Below, piece after piece: positions 11,739-22,277 of a stretch of 64,000 nucleotides of DNA. The stretch is from Tuctoria greenei (Eukaryota > Streptophyta > Magnoliopsida > Poales > Poaceae), in the NCBI GenBank assembly GCA_036927565.1, contig JAYESD010000002.1:81405735-81469734 (forward strand), written 5' to 3'. The position numbers and the translations under genes were made by a program. Position 1 is the stretch's first letter. Each line of letters begins with the position of its first letter. The notes beneath the pieces are model-generated. The model was given only the letters and a program-made list of their open reading frames with translations. It was not told the DNA's origin and made no database searches.

Positions 11739-12530
11739 TCAAGCTTCTTTTGACAAGGGCTTGCAAGTGGATTTTAGGGCAAACCCTTTCTTCTTTGCCG
11801 AGGTGAGGTCGGCAATCTCCTTGACATGTTTAGCTTGCTTCTCCATCATCTCGAAGTTGATGATCTTTCCATGTAGTTCATCTGGGGTCATTTTCTTGTA
11901 CCTGGGGCTTTCTCTAATCATCGAGCATAGGGTAACATTGTGAGGCATGAAAGCTCTAAGGATGAGCTTCACTACCTCGTGATCATTCCACTTCTTACTT
12001 CCGTATGCTCGAACCTTGCTGATGAGAGTCTTTAACCAGTTGTACATGTTCTGTGGCAACTCATCTTCTTCTATGGCGAATCTTCCCAATTCGCCTTCAA
12101 TCATTTTGATCTTCGCCTCTCACACATGACGATCGCCTTCATGTGCAGTTTGCAATGTGTCCCATATTTCCTTTGCAATCTCGAATCCATCCACCTTGGT
12201 GAACTCGTCCTGACTTAATGAAGATGTGATGATTGCTGCATCTTGAGCATTCCGATGAATTGCTTGCTCTTGGCTTGGTGTAAGCTCTTCATCGTCGTCC
12301 GGGATATCTATTCTTGTACACACAATATGCCACAGGCTGGGATTGAGTGAGATTAAGTGCATTTTCATGTTTTGCCTCCACATTGAGTAATCATTGCCGT
12401 CAAAGTGTGGGGCTTTTCCTAAAGGGATAGACAAATAATGGCTATTGTTATAATTTAGACGATCGTAGTTGAAAGGATATCGGGAGTAGTCGGTGTGACT
12501 ACTTCCCTTCTTCTTGTTCTCGATCTTCAC
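11739..12530 (-). pseudogene. gag: Sirevirus C gag N-terminal region
   Basis: The minus frames 12530-12120 and 12104-11739 match copia Gag: the FDGNDYSMWRQNMKMHLI start, the EIWDTLQTAHEG block, then MIEGELGRFAIEEDELPQNMY and an LRAFMPHNVTL region. A stop separates the two frames at about 12110-12120, just after EGDRHV, where the family normally reads on into a VKExKI-type segment. The initiation region lies a little right of 12530, between the LTR and this frame. Confidence 0.85.
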
Positions 12531-12738
12531 TTTTCCCTTTGGATAGGTCTTTCTTCTTTAGGAGGGCCTTGAGTTCAAGCGTCTCCTCATCGTCATCCTC
12601 GAAGTCCTGAATGGCGTCGAGGAGGTTCTCTAGTTTTTAGTTTTTTCATCTTCAACCTTCTCTTGGTTGAGACTCTTGTGCACATCCTTCATGTCCAACA
12701 TGTTCTCCTCGAGCGATTAGTCTCTTGCAAAGAGTCTT

Positions 12739-12750
12739 GCTCTAATACCA
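12739..12750 (-). other. primer binding site of Sirevirus C
   Basis: Minus strand TGGTATTAGAGC is one base off the common TGGTATCAGAGC that pairs with initiator tRNA-Met. It lies two bases inside the LTR end (…ATTCA-AT-TGG), the same spacing as in Sirevirus A. Confidence 0.85.
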
Positions 12751-12752
12751 AT

Positions 12753-14293
12753 TGAATGTGGCCTAGAGGGGGGTGAATAGGCCTTTTTGATTTTTAGTCA
12801 GAACCTGCAACACTTAGCAACTTGATCAAATACCAGGAAATCGGACTAGTTCGGTAGTGTGCGGACTAGTCCGGTGCGTGCGGACTACATTGATCAAGTT
12901 AGATCAATGATTTTGATACAAGAACAGCACGCAGCGGAATATAGTATGTAACTTGAAAGTATTGAGTCAATAAAGTTAAATGTAACACAAACTAACTTTG
13001 ATTTCAATGTTTTAATGTAAGATGGACAAGATCAAGTAAACCCTAAAATATGATATGGAAAACTCAAGAACAAGTTTGACACAAGATTTTATCCCATGGT
13101 TCGGTTCCCACGAAGGCAACCTACATCCACGTTGAGGAGCCCACGAAAGGATCGGGTCTTCACTGACCCTAACCACATCGAATCGCCACGAAGGCCAAAT
13201 CTCTTTCACTATCACAAGGGTAAATCACCAAGTTCAAGGGGCCTTCTCACAAGTTGAGGGCTCCCCAAGATTACAAATCAAACACCACCAAGAACACACT
13301 CTTAAGATCAACAATGAAACAGCAGGAGTGTGTTAGAGAATCAAACCCAAGAGCTCAAATGAGTGGAATCGTGTATCTCCTTTGATCCAGCGTGAAAGCT
13401 CAAGGATAGGATCTTTCTTGCGTTGGATTGCATGGAGAGATGTGTTTTCTAAGGTCTTGGAGGGTGTGATGGCGCTGGGAGTCGAGAGAGTTGAATGTAG
13501 GGCCGTGCATATCTATTTATAGGGTGTTTCCAAAAGTTACTGTTAGGGTTTCGAGGGTCTGGACTTGTCCGAGGTGGAGTCTGGACTAGTCCGGTGTGCG
13601 GCGTGTAGGAAACCCTAAGTTCTTAGGAAGATCGGACTTGTCCGGCTTAGGGCGGACTAGTCCGATTTAGGCTCTGTAAAAGTTCGGACTAGTCCAGTTA
13701 TTATCGGACTAATCCGGTTGTGGTGAATCACTTAGTGAATTGGGACAAGTGCACATTTAGAGGACTTGTCTGATTTTAGTCAGAGAGGTTATCGGACTAG
13801 TCCGGATATTATTGGACTTGTCTGATGTTGTGCAAAGTTGTGAAGTGTTGAGGACTAGTCCGCACTGGGGAGGACAAGTCCGATCTTAGTCAGAAAGATA
13901 TCGGACTAGTCCGTGGTGATATCGGACTAGTCTGGTCTTTGTAGACTTGGACTGTGCAGACAAATCCGCACTGGGAGGACTTGTCCGATTTTGAACAGGG
14001 GGATTATTGGACTAGTCTAGGGTATATCAGACTAGTCTGGACCTGTATAAATTTGTGCAGTGAGAGTGATTAAAAGTGCTTGAGCTCTTGGGAGTGTTTC
14101 TCCAACACACTCCACTCACACAAATATTATCCTTTTCATCTCTTGAGCTCTATGTAGCTTGATTCCTCACTCTCTTTTCTTTTTGCGCTTACTCCATGTT
14201 TTCATTAAAACCTGCGTTCATGTCAACAATTTGGTTAGGATCTCATTTGTTTGTCATAAATCAACCAAAACCCACAAGGGATGCATAGATGCA
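12753..14293 (-). repeat. 5' LTR of Sirevirus C
   Basis: The minus strand LTR runs TGCATCTATGC...CCACATTCA. The inner edge is fixed by the primer site. The outer edge is inferred from alignment with the first bases of the Sirevirus A LTR (GGTTTYGGTxGATTxATGACAA block) and a TG start. A TATA box (CTATAAATAG, minus, 13513-13522) has a dense array of CGGACTAGTCCG-type words upstream of it. The partner LTR is outside the window, so no target duplication can be checked. Confidence 0.75.
13558..14045. repeat. array of CGGACTAGTCCG / GGACTTGTCC palindromes in U3 of LTR C
   Basis: More than fifteen perfect or near-perfect copies occur in under 500 bp, often joined by TTTTAGTCAGAG or CACTGGGAGG spacers. 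They lie upstream of the TATA box in element orientation, as enhancer repeats would. A few more copies sit downstream, at 12842-12885. Palindromic LTR repeats are a described Sirevirus trait; this particular word is read directly here. Confidence 0.9.
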
Positions 14294-14537
14294 CTATCAG
14301 CTGAGTCGGACTGCAACATAAAAATGATTCATAAAGAAGATTAATTGGAAATTAGATTTTAAGAATTTGTCAAAGACTAGTAAAATTCACCTATGTGTGC
14401 TGCTGTTAAGGCACCGACAAGTGACTAATCAGCTGTAAGTGTCTGCTCCGGTCGACGAGGTACCAGTGAAAGCGTTCGCTGCCTTGGTGAGGAACCCCCT
14501 CACTCCTGCCACCTTCTTACCCTATTTTGATGGCATC

Positions 14538-15382
14538 CTATTTTAAGCGATAATTGGTAAATATGCCAAGAAAATATACAACACTTTCAAATTCATCAAC
14601 GTCATTATCATGTGCCCTACTCCTTAAACCAGCCCAACGATTTTTCATCGTGACCTGTTCCCATTTCCGGTTTCGCATATCAGCTATCTTTACATCTTCA
14701 ACGTCTCCAACTAATTGATCGAGTTCTGCACCAGGCTCGACGATAAAAGTGTCTGGCAACTCTTCTTCTTGGTAAACTTCTTCAACCTCTTCACTATCAT
14801 AGTAACCATCATCTCTAGGAGTATATAGCAGCTCACGAGGATTCACCTTATTTACCACCCACCAAGCAATGAGCTTTGTGCATGGATAAGGTAGATAATA
14901 CACTTGCTCCACTTGGTGTGCAAGAACAAATGTATTGTAACCTCATAGTCAATCCTTGTGCTTGACTTCCATCATACCAAATTGGTTTTGTCGAGTTCCA
15001 TGATTGCTATCAAATCAATCACAGTCAAAGAAGACAACTCAAAGTTTCTTATTTTTAGTAAAAGTAAATTCAAAGATTTTGTTAATGATCTCATGGTAAT
15101 TGGTTTCATGTCCTTGAGAGTCAGTTGCCGTCGTCACAACTCTAGAATTTGATGTTGCCGCGAGAGGACGAAGAGCTTCAAATTGAGTTGTACGAAATCG
15201 GAAGGCATTTACGTCATATCGACCATAGCTTCTAACTTTCACCGATCCATAAGATAGCTGCCGCAAATATTGATGGACGTCGTGAGTCACGCACTGTCCA
15301 AAATGATCGTAAGTTATAACACTACTTATTTAATAATCATAAGTTATAATATAAAGAAGATGAGGGAGTATTACATAATCTT
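14538..15382 (-). pseudogene. CACTA transposase gene, C-terminal DUF4216-like part
   Basis: The minus frames 15290-15039 (VHQYLRQLSYGSVKVRSYGRYDVNAF) and 14912-14538 (EQVYYLPYPCTKLIAWWVV, VYQEEELPDTFIV) match the C-terminal DUF4216 block of plant TNP2-type proteins. Frame breaks lie between them. AT-rich, intron-like DNA occupies 15300-15382, up to the MITE. The function of this block in transposition is unknown. Confidence 0.82.
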
Positions 15383-15877
15383 GAATATAGGTGGCCCAAT
15401 GGGCCGGGCCAGATGGGCTGGCATGAAAGTCCACAAAAAAATCAAGGCACGAACCTGGCACGGCCCAAAAAAAGGGCTCGGGCCGGCCCAAAGCCTGGTG
15501 TGAGCCATGCCCGGGCCTTGACATACAGCCCATCAGGCCTACAGGCATGGCCCGTTTAGGTCTGACACGACTAGCACGGCAGGCTGGTCAGGCCCGACAC
15601 GTCCCGTTTAGGCCCGAATAATGTTTTTTTGCTGTTTTTGGTGTATTTTTAGCTGAAACGGGCCACGGGCCAGCTCGGCACGGCACGACCCATTGACGGC
15701 CTGACATAGCCCGCCACGTTTAAATTGAGTTTGGGTCGTGTCAGGCCTGGACCTCCGGCCCGCGGGCCAGCCCGGCACGGCCTGATTTTTTCCCGGGTTG
15801 TGCCGGACCGAGGCTTTTCAGGCACGAGCCCGGTCGGGTTGGGGCCAGGCTGGCCCGGCACGGCCCATTGGCCACCT
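15383..15877. mobile_element. GC-rich MITE, hAT-like, with 8-bp target duplication
   Basis: A 495-bp segment has inverted ends (AGGTGGCCcAATGGGCCG at left; the complement of AGGTGGCCAATGGGCCG at right). It is flanked by an exact 8-bp direct repeat ATAATCTT at 15375-15382 and 15878-15885. It is built of GGCCCGGCACG-type words and has no coding capacity. Eight-bp duplications point to hAT. The left end carries four to six extra bases before the repeat, so the exact terminus is slightly uncertain. Confidence 0.82.
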
Positions 15878-16318
15878 ATAATCTTAAAATTAGGAATATT
15901 AGAAATTTCTGACCCATCAGGACATTTCGGTGGTTCTTTAGTGACAACGGTATCCTTTCTGAAGACATGCCTCTGTTGCCCAAACATGTAATTTGGAGGC
16001 AGCCAACGTTTGTGACAATCAAAGCAAGATATCTTGCCGCCATGAGTAAATCAATAGCAATCCATGTTCGAAGCACATATCGGACACACCAGATGACCAT
16101 TATTGCTCCAGTTGGAAAACATGTCGTATGCCGACAGATCATGAACGGACCACAAGTAAGCAGCTCGAATATTGAATTTCTGCTTCTTGTAACAGGATTC
16201 GACTCCTGTCCACAACATTTTCAATTCTTTGATCAGCAGTTTCAACATCATGTGGAGATGTGACCCAGGATGATACGGCCCAGGCACAATGAGGTTGAGG
16301 AACATGAACTCATACTTC
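15878..16318 (-). pseudogene. CACTA TNP2 transposase, middle part
   Basis: The minus frame from 16318 reads YEFMFLNLIVPGPYHPG, then LWTGVES, AAYLWSVHDLSAYDMFSNW, CPICASNMDCY, an in-frame TGA near 16048, then FDCHKRWLPPNY and a PPKCPDGSEI stretch ending near 15890. These are the PGPxHPG and zinc-like CPIC segments of the TNP2 domain. The rest of TNP2 and DUF4218 is absent between here and the DUF4216 part. The element was therefore already internally deleted or rearranged. Confidence 0.85.
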
Positions 16319-16323
16319 ATACC

Positions 16324-18936
16324 TGTGACGCCCGGTTCCGAAAAAAAAGAACCAAGCTAACGCATATGTGTGCCCAGGATGTTCAACACACATACACGAG
16401 TGCATTTACAAAAGAGTATATAGAAAATTACCACAAGACAAGATTAATTAACCAAATTTTATTACACAAACCCTATTATCTTCGAATACAACCTCTAATG
16501 AATATTAATGACAAGTTCAACTAATGTAGCGGAAATAAACTAAATAAGCAACTAAGCAAACTAAACAGCTAGGCAGCATAAGCAATAGGGTATAGCGCAG
16601 CTCCAATCAACACCACAGGCAAGCTGACGGTAGACACGGCCTAGAACTCTGCATTATCACCATTAAACTTCCAATCCTGACCTGCAACTGTTGGGGGGGG
16701 GGATTGCAAGAGTGAGTACATGTCGTACTCAGCAAGTGTGGAAAGTATGACATGTGGCTGATTCAAATGACGACAATAATAATGGCTAAGTGCTGAAAAG
16801 TACATTAAAACATTTGAAAAGCAATATATTATATGTATGTGAAGTAAACCCATCATAATCATAAGTAATATCATAATACCAGTCTAAATTCACTACCATC
16901 ATCAATAATTCCAGATTTTGCCATTGCCAATAACCATATTCAATACCAGAAATAAATCCATAACCAACCATAACCATTACCAGACCATAACCATCCCAAA
17001 TACCATCCCAATACCAAGTTCCCTCTAATCATGGAAGTTGTCCAGGTGCTCATAATTGGGAGCACGGCTATCATGATAGTTTTATTTAACTCTGCAGAGT
17101 TTGTACCTCTTTACTCACGTGTTTGTGATTTCATCACCCGTCGGCGACTAAAGAACCTCCCATTCGCCAATTACACTTCCTTTGGTGTATGGCCAAGAGA
17201 TCACAAAATAGCCTTTACAAAGGGATTACTAGCCTATTTAGACCCCACTGAGGTTTCACCGGTGGTGATGCCTCCAACTGAGCACATCTTCAACCAAGGG
17301 CCCCCTCTTGGGCCATTCGGATCCCAGGGTAGTCCCACCAATCATCAACAAACCCAATCCGACTACCCCTTCCCCGAGCATCCTTAATGGTCCAAATAGC
17401 ACTGGCAAAGCCCTAATTAATCAGCTACGCCGCACCCATACTTGGCCTCGTGGTGGCACTGTAGTCCTGTCTTATTCTCGCATGAACCGGTCCTTAGATC
17501 TAAAGCAAGCAAACCACCATGACATCCAACCCATCCACATACCAGGCTTGCTTAGATCACCCATTACCATATCATTTTTAACCAGTTCATGTTAACCATA
17601 ATCTCATCCATGCATAATTAAATTGAGTGGTATAGTTGTTTTCCCATCCCAATTGATTAAGTGAAGCAAAAAGGTAAAAGCCCTTCCCGACTCTCTACCA
17701 TAAATTCCAGGTGACAAGGGTGGTTAAACAATTCTATTAAACTTCCAATCATAGGATTCCCACCAAATTGACACAGCATGCAATTTACAAACAAAACATT
17801 TATTTTAAAAACAGGATCAATATGCTTCAAGGACATTTGCCTTGCTCTTGCTGTTGATTAGGGTCAAAGCCTTCAAACTCTTGGTGTTGTAGATCCTCCG
17901 CGGCACTCTCTAGCGCAAATCCGTCTAATCCACACAATAAAAATACAAGACAAGAAACACAATCAAAGAGTGCACAAATATTACTCAATATGACATGACA
18001 TGCATGATTGATGCAAATGCAAGGTAGAACTTGTTACTAGATTGCTTTTAATGATCACTAACTAGTTCTAATAGCTTTTAACAAGTTTATACAGGTTTGG
18101 AGTTGATTAGATCAAATACTAGAATTCATTCAACACAATTTAACCAGAAAGATCAGACTAGTCCGCTAGGGACCGGACAAGTCTGCACTCTGCGAGATCA
18201 GCAGATTAGGGTTTTCTAGATCGACGTAAATTTGGAGATTAGGGGTTGAATTCTCATAAGGAAAAGAGAATAGAAGGTATACCAGATGTTTAGGACTCCA
18301 ATGAATCAAGAAACTTGGAGGTAGCACTTGGATCTTGGTGATCTAGGGTTGGTGATGAACTTTCAGGTGAATTGGTGATGAAGCACGAAAGCTTGGTGGA
18401 GATCTTGATCCTCCTTCGTTTCCTCCTCTTCTTCTTGCTTGAGATCTTCTCCTCCCTCCTTGATGGTGGCTCCCCACGAACTAGAGTTTGGGTGGGTGGA
18501 AAAGTGGCAAATAGATGTCATCCCAAGGGGTGGGGTTGTTTATATAGAGGTGGAGGCTAGGGTTAGATGGATTTCGAGTTTGGGATGAGTAGAGGCCGGT
18601 TTAGAGTCCCTCATGGGCTCTAAAAGAGTTAGGCACAACGTCCCTAGGCCCACTTAGCGTGAAATCCAAGAAACAAGTCGTAAAACAAAAGATCAACTCG
18701 GAGAAATCCTCAGTAATATGGATCAACTTGGAGGCAGCAAAAATGGACAAGTCCGTTTTTAGTCAGAGAGAAATCAGACTAGTCCTCAGTAATATCGGAC
18801 TAGTCCGCACTTTCCTGCGTTTTAAGTGCGGTTTTGTTCCAAATCAATTTTAAACTCGTTCCTCTTGTTGTGGGTTAATGTTAAACACGTATATGAGTGC
18901 ATGCAAGGCATGATGCATGAAAATGAGGGTGTTACA
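16324..18936 (-). repeat. solo LTR 1 (Ty3/gypsy Tekay-like family), TSD ATACC
   Basis: The element (2613 bp) has TG..CA ends: minus strand TGTAACACCC ... GGGCGTCACA. Exact 5-bp repeats ATACC flank it at 16319-16323 and 18937-18941, proving a precise insertion into the CACTA gene and loss of the internal region by LTR-LTR recombination. A TATA box (minus, 18539-18547) supports minus orientation. A second member of the family is at 41699-44550. Its U3 carries CGGACTAGTCCG words (18735-18815), which the second member lacks. Confidence 0.92.
18735..18815. repeat. CGGACTAGTCCG words in U3 of solo LTR 1
   Basis: GGACAAGTCCG, a TTTTTAGTCAGAGAG spacer, AGACTAGTCC and CGGACTAGTCCG lie about 200-280 bp upstream of this LTR's TATA box. 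Both the palindrome and the TTAGTCAGAGAG spacer match LTR C of the copia Sirevirus. Two weaker copies lie at 18155-18195. Confidence 0.85.
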
Positions 18937-18941
18937 ATACC

Positions 18942-19936
18942 AAAAGCTGGTGGCAAGTTGTACGGAATGACAAAGACGGGCTGATAGGAGTATGGTGTGG
19001 CATTTGTACTGAACGGTGAGAATTCATCTGTCGCTAACCTGATGTGGACATTTCTCGCATCACAAGCAAAATCTGGATCAAAACGGTCATGCACCTTCCA
19101 TGCATCACCATCGGACGGGTGCATCAAGAATTATTCGTTCTTACGTACACCTTCTTTGTGCCATCGTATGTGTCTTGCAGTTCTTTTTTAAAGAAACAAC
19201 CGCTTCGGTCGAGGTGTCATGGGCAAGTAACGAAGTGTCATTAACAACTTCGACATATCTCGATTTGTCACATTTCAAGCACATCTTCTTGTTGGTGTGC
19301 TCTTTCCAGAGTAGCATGCAGTTGTCTGGGCACATATCAATTTTCTCATAGTTCATACCGAGACCAGGTACCAATTCCTTCGACTAATACATATCTTTAG
19401 GCACTTTCTGAGGTTGTAGAAAGATATCACTGATCAATTTAATGAGATCATTGTAGAATGCTTTGGAGAAGAAGTATTTAGAATTAATTGTCATAAATCT
19501 TGTCATGAAAGCAAGGAGGGTCACATTCGTGTGTTCATGCAACGGCTGTTCTGATGCATTCAGAAGCTTGAAGAGCTCGTCTGCCTTAGGAAGATCCTCC
19601 ATTTCTATAGCTTCTAGCATCTCATCCATCTTATCAATCCCTTGTGTTATCATCATCCTCATCCACTTCTTCTACGACTCAAGATTTAGTCTCGCCATAG
19701 AAGGTCCACACCTCATAATGTGGCGTGTAACCGTTTTGACACAAGTGTGTCGAAAGTTCCATTTTGTCTAAAAACTTGGTTTTTCGGCATTTCATACATG
19801 GGAACCACACATTATCATTCGTTAACAACGAAAATGCTTGATCCATAAATTTATCTGTCTTGGCAAACCACTCATCCGAGTGACCACCAGATCTGCTCTT
19901 CCAACCAGTGTACATCCAACTACGGTCTTTACCCAT
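18942..19936 (-). pseudogene. CACTA transposase, N-terminal Transpos_assoc domain and TNP2 start
   Basis: ATG at 19936 opens a Transposase-associated domain (DRSWMYTGWKSRSGGHSDEW, CMKCRKTKF, HLCQNGYTPHYEVW). A linker (19662-19384) and the TNP2 entry (GLGMNYEKIDMCPDNCMLLW, 19374-19141) follow. The block RPSDG-type DGDAWKVHDRFDPDFA ... YQPVFVIPYNLPP (19127-18942) runs into the solo LTR. At least three frame breaks are present. Joined to the 15878-16318 piece across the solo LTR, the protein order is continuous. Confidence 0.87.
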
Positions 19937-19999
19937 GTTTGACTCTGTAGTATAAAGCCAGAGAAATTATCATTATTTCATACATTGTTTAATGTCAAG

Positions 20000-20230
20000 G
20001 CCCTACATCTATTGGAAACGATAGGTCCCAAACCCACCCAAGAGTGACCGAGGGGCCGTGCTTTTGACGATATGCGTGGTCTGGATCCGGACGAAATTTC
20101 GGCAACATAACCCCGTTGTACTCCAACTGCACACCCGAAAATGGTGTAGCAGAGAACATCAGAGTTATGCCATTGAAAACTCGTCCAGATCCAGACCCGC
20201 ATCTCATCACAAGTCATGCCCCCTCAGTCA
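20000..20230. repeat. inverted repeat upstream of the CACTA transposase
   Basis: AGTGACCGAGGGGCCGTGC near 20041 is mirrored by the complement of GCCCCCTCAGTCACTCCC near 20217-20235. GGTCTGGATCCGGACG near 20080 is similarly mirrored near 20183. The segment could fold into an imperfect hairpin. Position and structure fit CACTA subterminal repeats, or a small MITE inserted there; no clear target duplication was seen. Confidence 0.5.
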
Positions 20231-20765
20231 CTCCCAAGCTTTCCAAAAAAGGGGCAATTCCAAACCAACACGCCTCACATGCGTAACGCATGTGAGACAA
20301 GCTGGTTCAAAATGGGTAACACATATTGTACAAGTTACGTTAATCTTTCATTTTCAAGTCATTTAAGAGACAAAGGAAAGAAAGAGAGAGAGAAGGAGGA
20401 AAGAACGATTGAGAGTACGTTGTGCCCTGTTGGAGCCCACCGTTAACTTAGGACGTCTTTAGAGTTAGGTCGTAGTACGTTGCGAGTCCTTGCCGTCCAT
20501 GTGCTGTGGGTGCTTGTCGTTTTTCTCTGTGCCTGTCTAGACGTATGCTTTACCTTACAACTAAATGAGCCTTGTTGTGCCCCAAATGGGTTGTGTCGGG
20601 TCAAGCCAACCCGAAGCCCGTTTATATGTACATATAGTACATAAACACTCAAGCAATTCAAATAAACACAAGCAAGAATTCAACCTAAGCATGTGCATAT
20701 CAATTCATGTGAACCTAAACATAGTTCATTGATTCATCAATTGTAAGCATAAATCATAATTCATA

Positions 20766-21484
20766 CTTGTACCTAATTGTACCTAATAATTCAAATGAAC
20801 GATTTTGTCTAGTGAAAATCGGACAAAATCGGCTTTCCAAACTTAATTGTGTTGAACTGGCTGAACTAGTTCGGTCAAAAAACAGACTAGTTCGAAGTCC
20901 ATCCAACACAACTTATCTGCTCAAAAACAGACAAGTTCAGCTTCTGTTACTCATACCAAAAACTGAGTTAATCTGGACTAGTCCTTTCAAAAAGAGGCAA
21001 GTCCGAACTCTTACAGAACCATTTAGTCCAGCCAATTTCAGACAAGTCCGGAATCGTGCCAGAGACATTTGATCTGTTTTTTTTTTGAAATGAACACAAT
21101 TCAAATGAACGATTTGATCCGGAATTGTGCCAGACATTTTCATCAATTGTAAGCATAAATTCATAATTCAGACTTGTACCTAATTGTACCTAATAATCAA
21201 AACTTGTACCTAATTGTCTGGTGAAAATCGGACAAAATCGGCTTTCCAGACTTAATGTGTGGAACTGACCGAACTAGTTCGGTTAAAAACGGACTAGTCC
21301 GAAGTCCATCCGACACAACTTATCTGCTCAAAAGCGGACAAGTTCAACTTCTGTTACTCAGTACCAAAAACTGAGTTAATCCAGACTAGTCCGTTCAAAA
21401 ACGGACAAGTCCGAACTCTTACATAACCATCTAGTCCAGCCAATTTCGGACAAGTCTAGAATCGTGCCAGAGAAATTTGATCTG
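20766..21484. repeat. tandem pair of approximately 310-bp palindrome-rich units
   Basis: The same series of landmarks appears in both units: TGAAAATCGGACAAAATCGG, CTAGTTCGG, CGAAGTCCATCC, ACAACTTATCTGCTC, CCAAAAACTGAGTTAATC, GGACAAGTCC, ATCGTGCCAGAGA. About 95 bp of partly shared DNA lies between. The second unit keeps more perfect palindromes (CGGACTAGTCCG, CGGACAAGTCCG) than the first, which is more decayed. Confidence 0.85.
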
Positions 21485-21519
21485 CTTTTTATTAAACTTT
21501 TTGAATTTGCTACGAGCTA

Positions 21520-21793
21520 CTCCCTCCGGTGTACAAAATATTGTCGTTCTACACTAGAGCCAAGAGTGCACAAAAAATTGTCGTTTTACACTGCATGCCA
21601 TAGAAAATGGTGTAAAAAAATGGGATACCATGTACCGAGGAATCGAACTTGCATCAGATTGGCAGGAAAAACGTGAAGAAGGCCACTCAGACCACTAAGG
21701 AGAGTTGTATTGTAAAAGAAAGAAATATATTTAATGCTTCCTTGGTATGCGAGAACATGTCCAAAACGACAATTTTTTGTACATCGGGGGGAG
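21520..21793. mobile_element. Stowaway-like MITE (Tc1/mariner type), TA target site
   Basis: The ends CTCCCTCCGGTGTACAAAAT and the complement of ATTTTTTGTACATCGGGGGGAG are imperfect inverted repeats continuing into TTGTCGTT. They are flanked by TA (21518-21519 and 21794-21795), as expected for Stowaway. The element is 274 bp and non-coding. Its interior contains a tRNA-like segment on the minus strand. Confidence 0.88.
21638..21694 (-). promoter_or_regulatory. tRNA-like segment with A and B boxes inside the MITE
   Basis: The minus strand has TGGTCTGAGTGG (21694-21683), close to the pol III A box. It also has GTTCGATTCCT (21648-21638), close to the B box, with about 34 bases between them, as in tRNA genes. 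I do not see a full tRNA cloverleaf. This looks like a SINE or tRNA fragment carried by the MITE rather than a working tRNA gene. Confidence 0.5.
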
Positions 21794-22277
21794 TAGTTCG
21801 GACTAGTACAGTCTCAACCTCGGATAAGTTCATATAAAATCCCAAAAATGCCCAAAATTCTAAATGGGCAATCTTAACTTACCATCTTACAAAATCCATT
21901 TTTCACTTATTGGATTTAAATACAACGTTCTTAGTTTGTTTCTAATCAGGTTAACGTGTCGAAACGCTCCGATCCAAAAACTCCAACTGCCATCTTACAA
22001 GGAAACCAGACTAGTCGGCCTCAATCCGGACAAGTCTGGACTTCATCTTATGTGGTAGTTACTTAATAATCAGAATTCCTTTTCTGAGGAATTCTGGTAT
22101 GCATCGTTATAGATGTCGACAAGTTCGTAAACAATCCAAAAATGTCACATGTTAAGGTTAAACATATCATTTCTTACTTTCTTGATCTGAGTTCTTATTG
22201 GGGCTCAAAACCCCTTTTTCTGCAGTGGAAAAAACTCAGGTTAGAGAATAGAATTCAATTCGAAGTGACCAGTGGAC

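Larger units (their letters stand above)
8194..14293 (-). mobile_element. Ty1/copia Sirevirus 'C', 5' part (minus strand)
   Basis: Read on the minus strand it goes LTR (14293-12753), tRNA-Met type primer site, gag with CCHC and coiled coil, protease, integrase, RT. It is then cut at 8194 by the chromovirus. The copia domain order (IN before RT) and the Sirevirus-type sequence support the assignment, as do the LTR opening, which resembles that of Sirevirus A, and palindromic U3 repeats. The 3' half and second LTR lie left of the window, beyond the chromovirus. Confidence 0.88.
14294..20230 (-). mobile_element. CACTA (En/Spm-type) transposon relic, minus strand, interrupted
   Basis: The pieces of a TNP2-like transposase gene lie on the minus strand between LTR C and about 19936. 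They are split by a solo LTR (16324-18936) and a MITE (15383-15877). Upstream of the gene start, an inverted-repeat region (about 20000-20230) resembles subterminal CACTA DNA. I could not find the CACTA terminal repeats. The left end is presumably beyond Sirevirus C, and the right end is not resolved. Confidence 0.75.
20440..22275. other. unassigned repeat-rich DNA with palindromic words and a tandem duplication
   Basis: No gene is visible. The stretch contains two direct copies of an approximately 310-bp unit (20766-21076 and 21172-21484). Each is rich in GGACAAGTCCG / GAACTAGTTCGG words and starts with TTGTACCTAATTG. A Stowaway-like MITE follows at 21520-21793, then further palindromic words at 22005-22045. 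It may be a degraded LTR of the Sirevirus C group, but I cannot identify its ends. Confidence 0.55.

Noticed and set aside
13558..14045. Palindromes as hairpin terminators or restriction-type sites
   Set aside because: Eukaryotic LTR context, upstream of a TATA box, shared across elements; a bacterial-type terminator makes no sense here.
21638..21694. A functional tRNA gene
   Set aside because: A and B boxes are recognisable, but I cannot draw an acceptor stem or anticodon arm, and the segment is inside a MITE.
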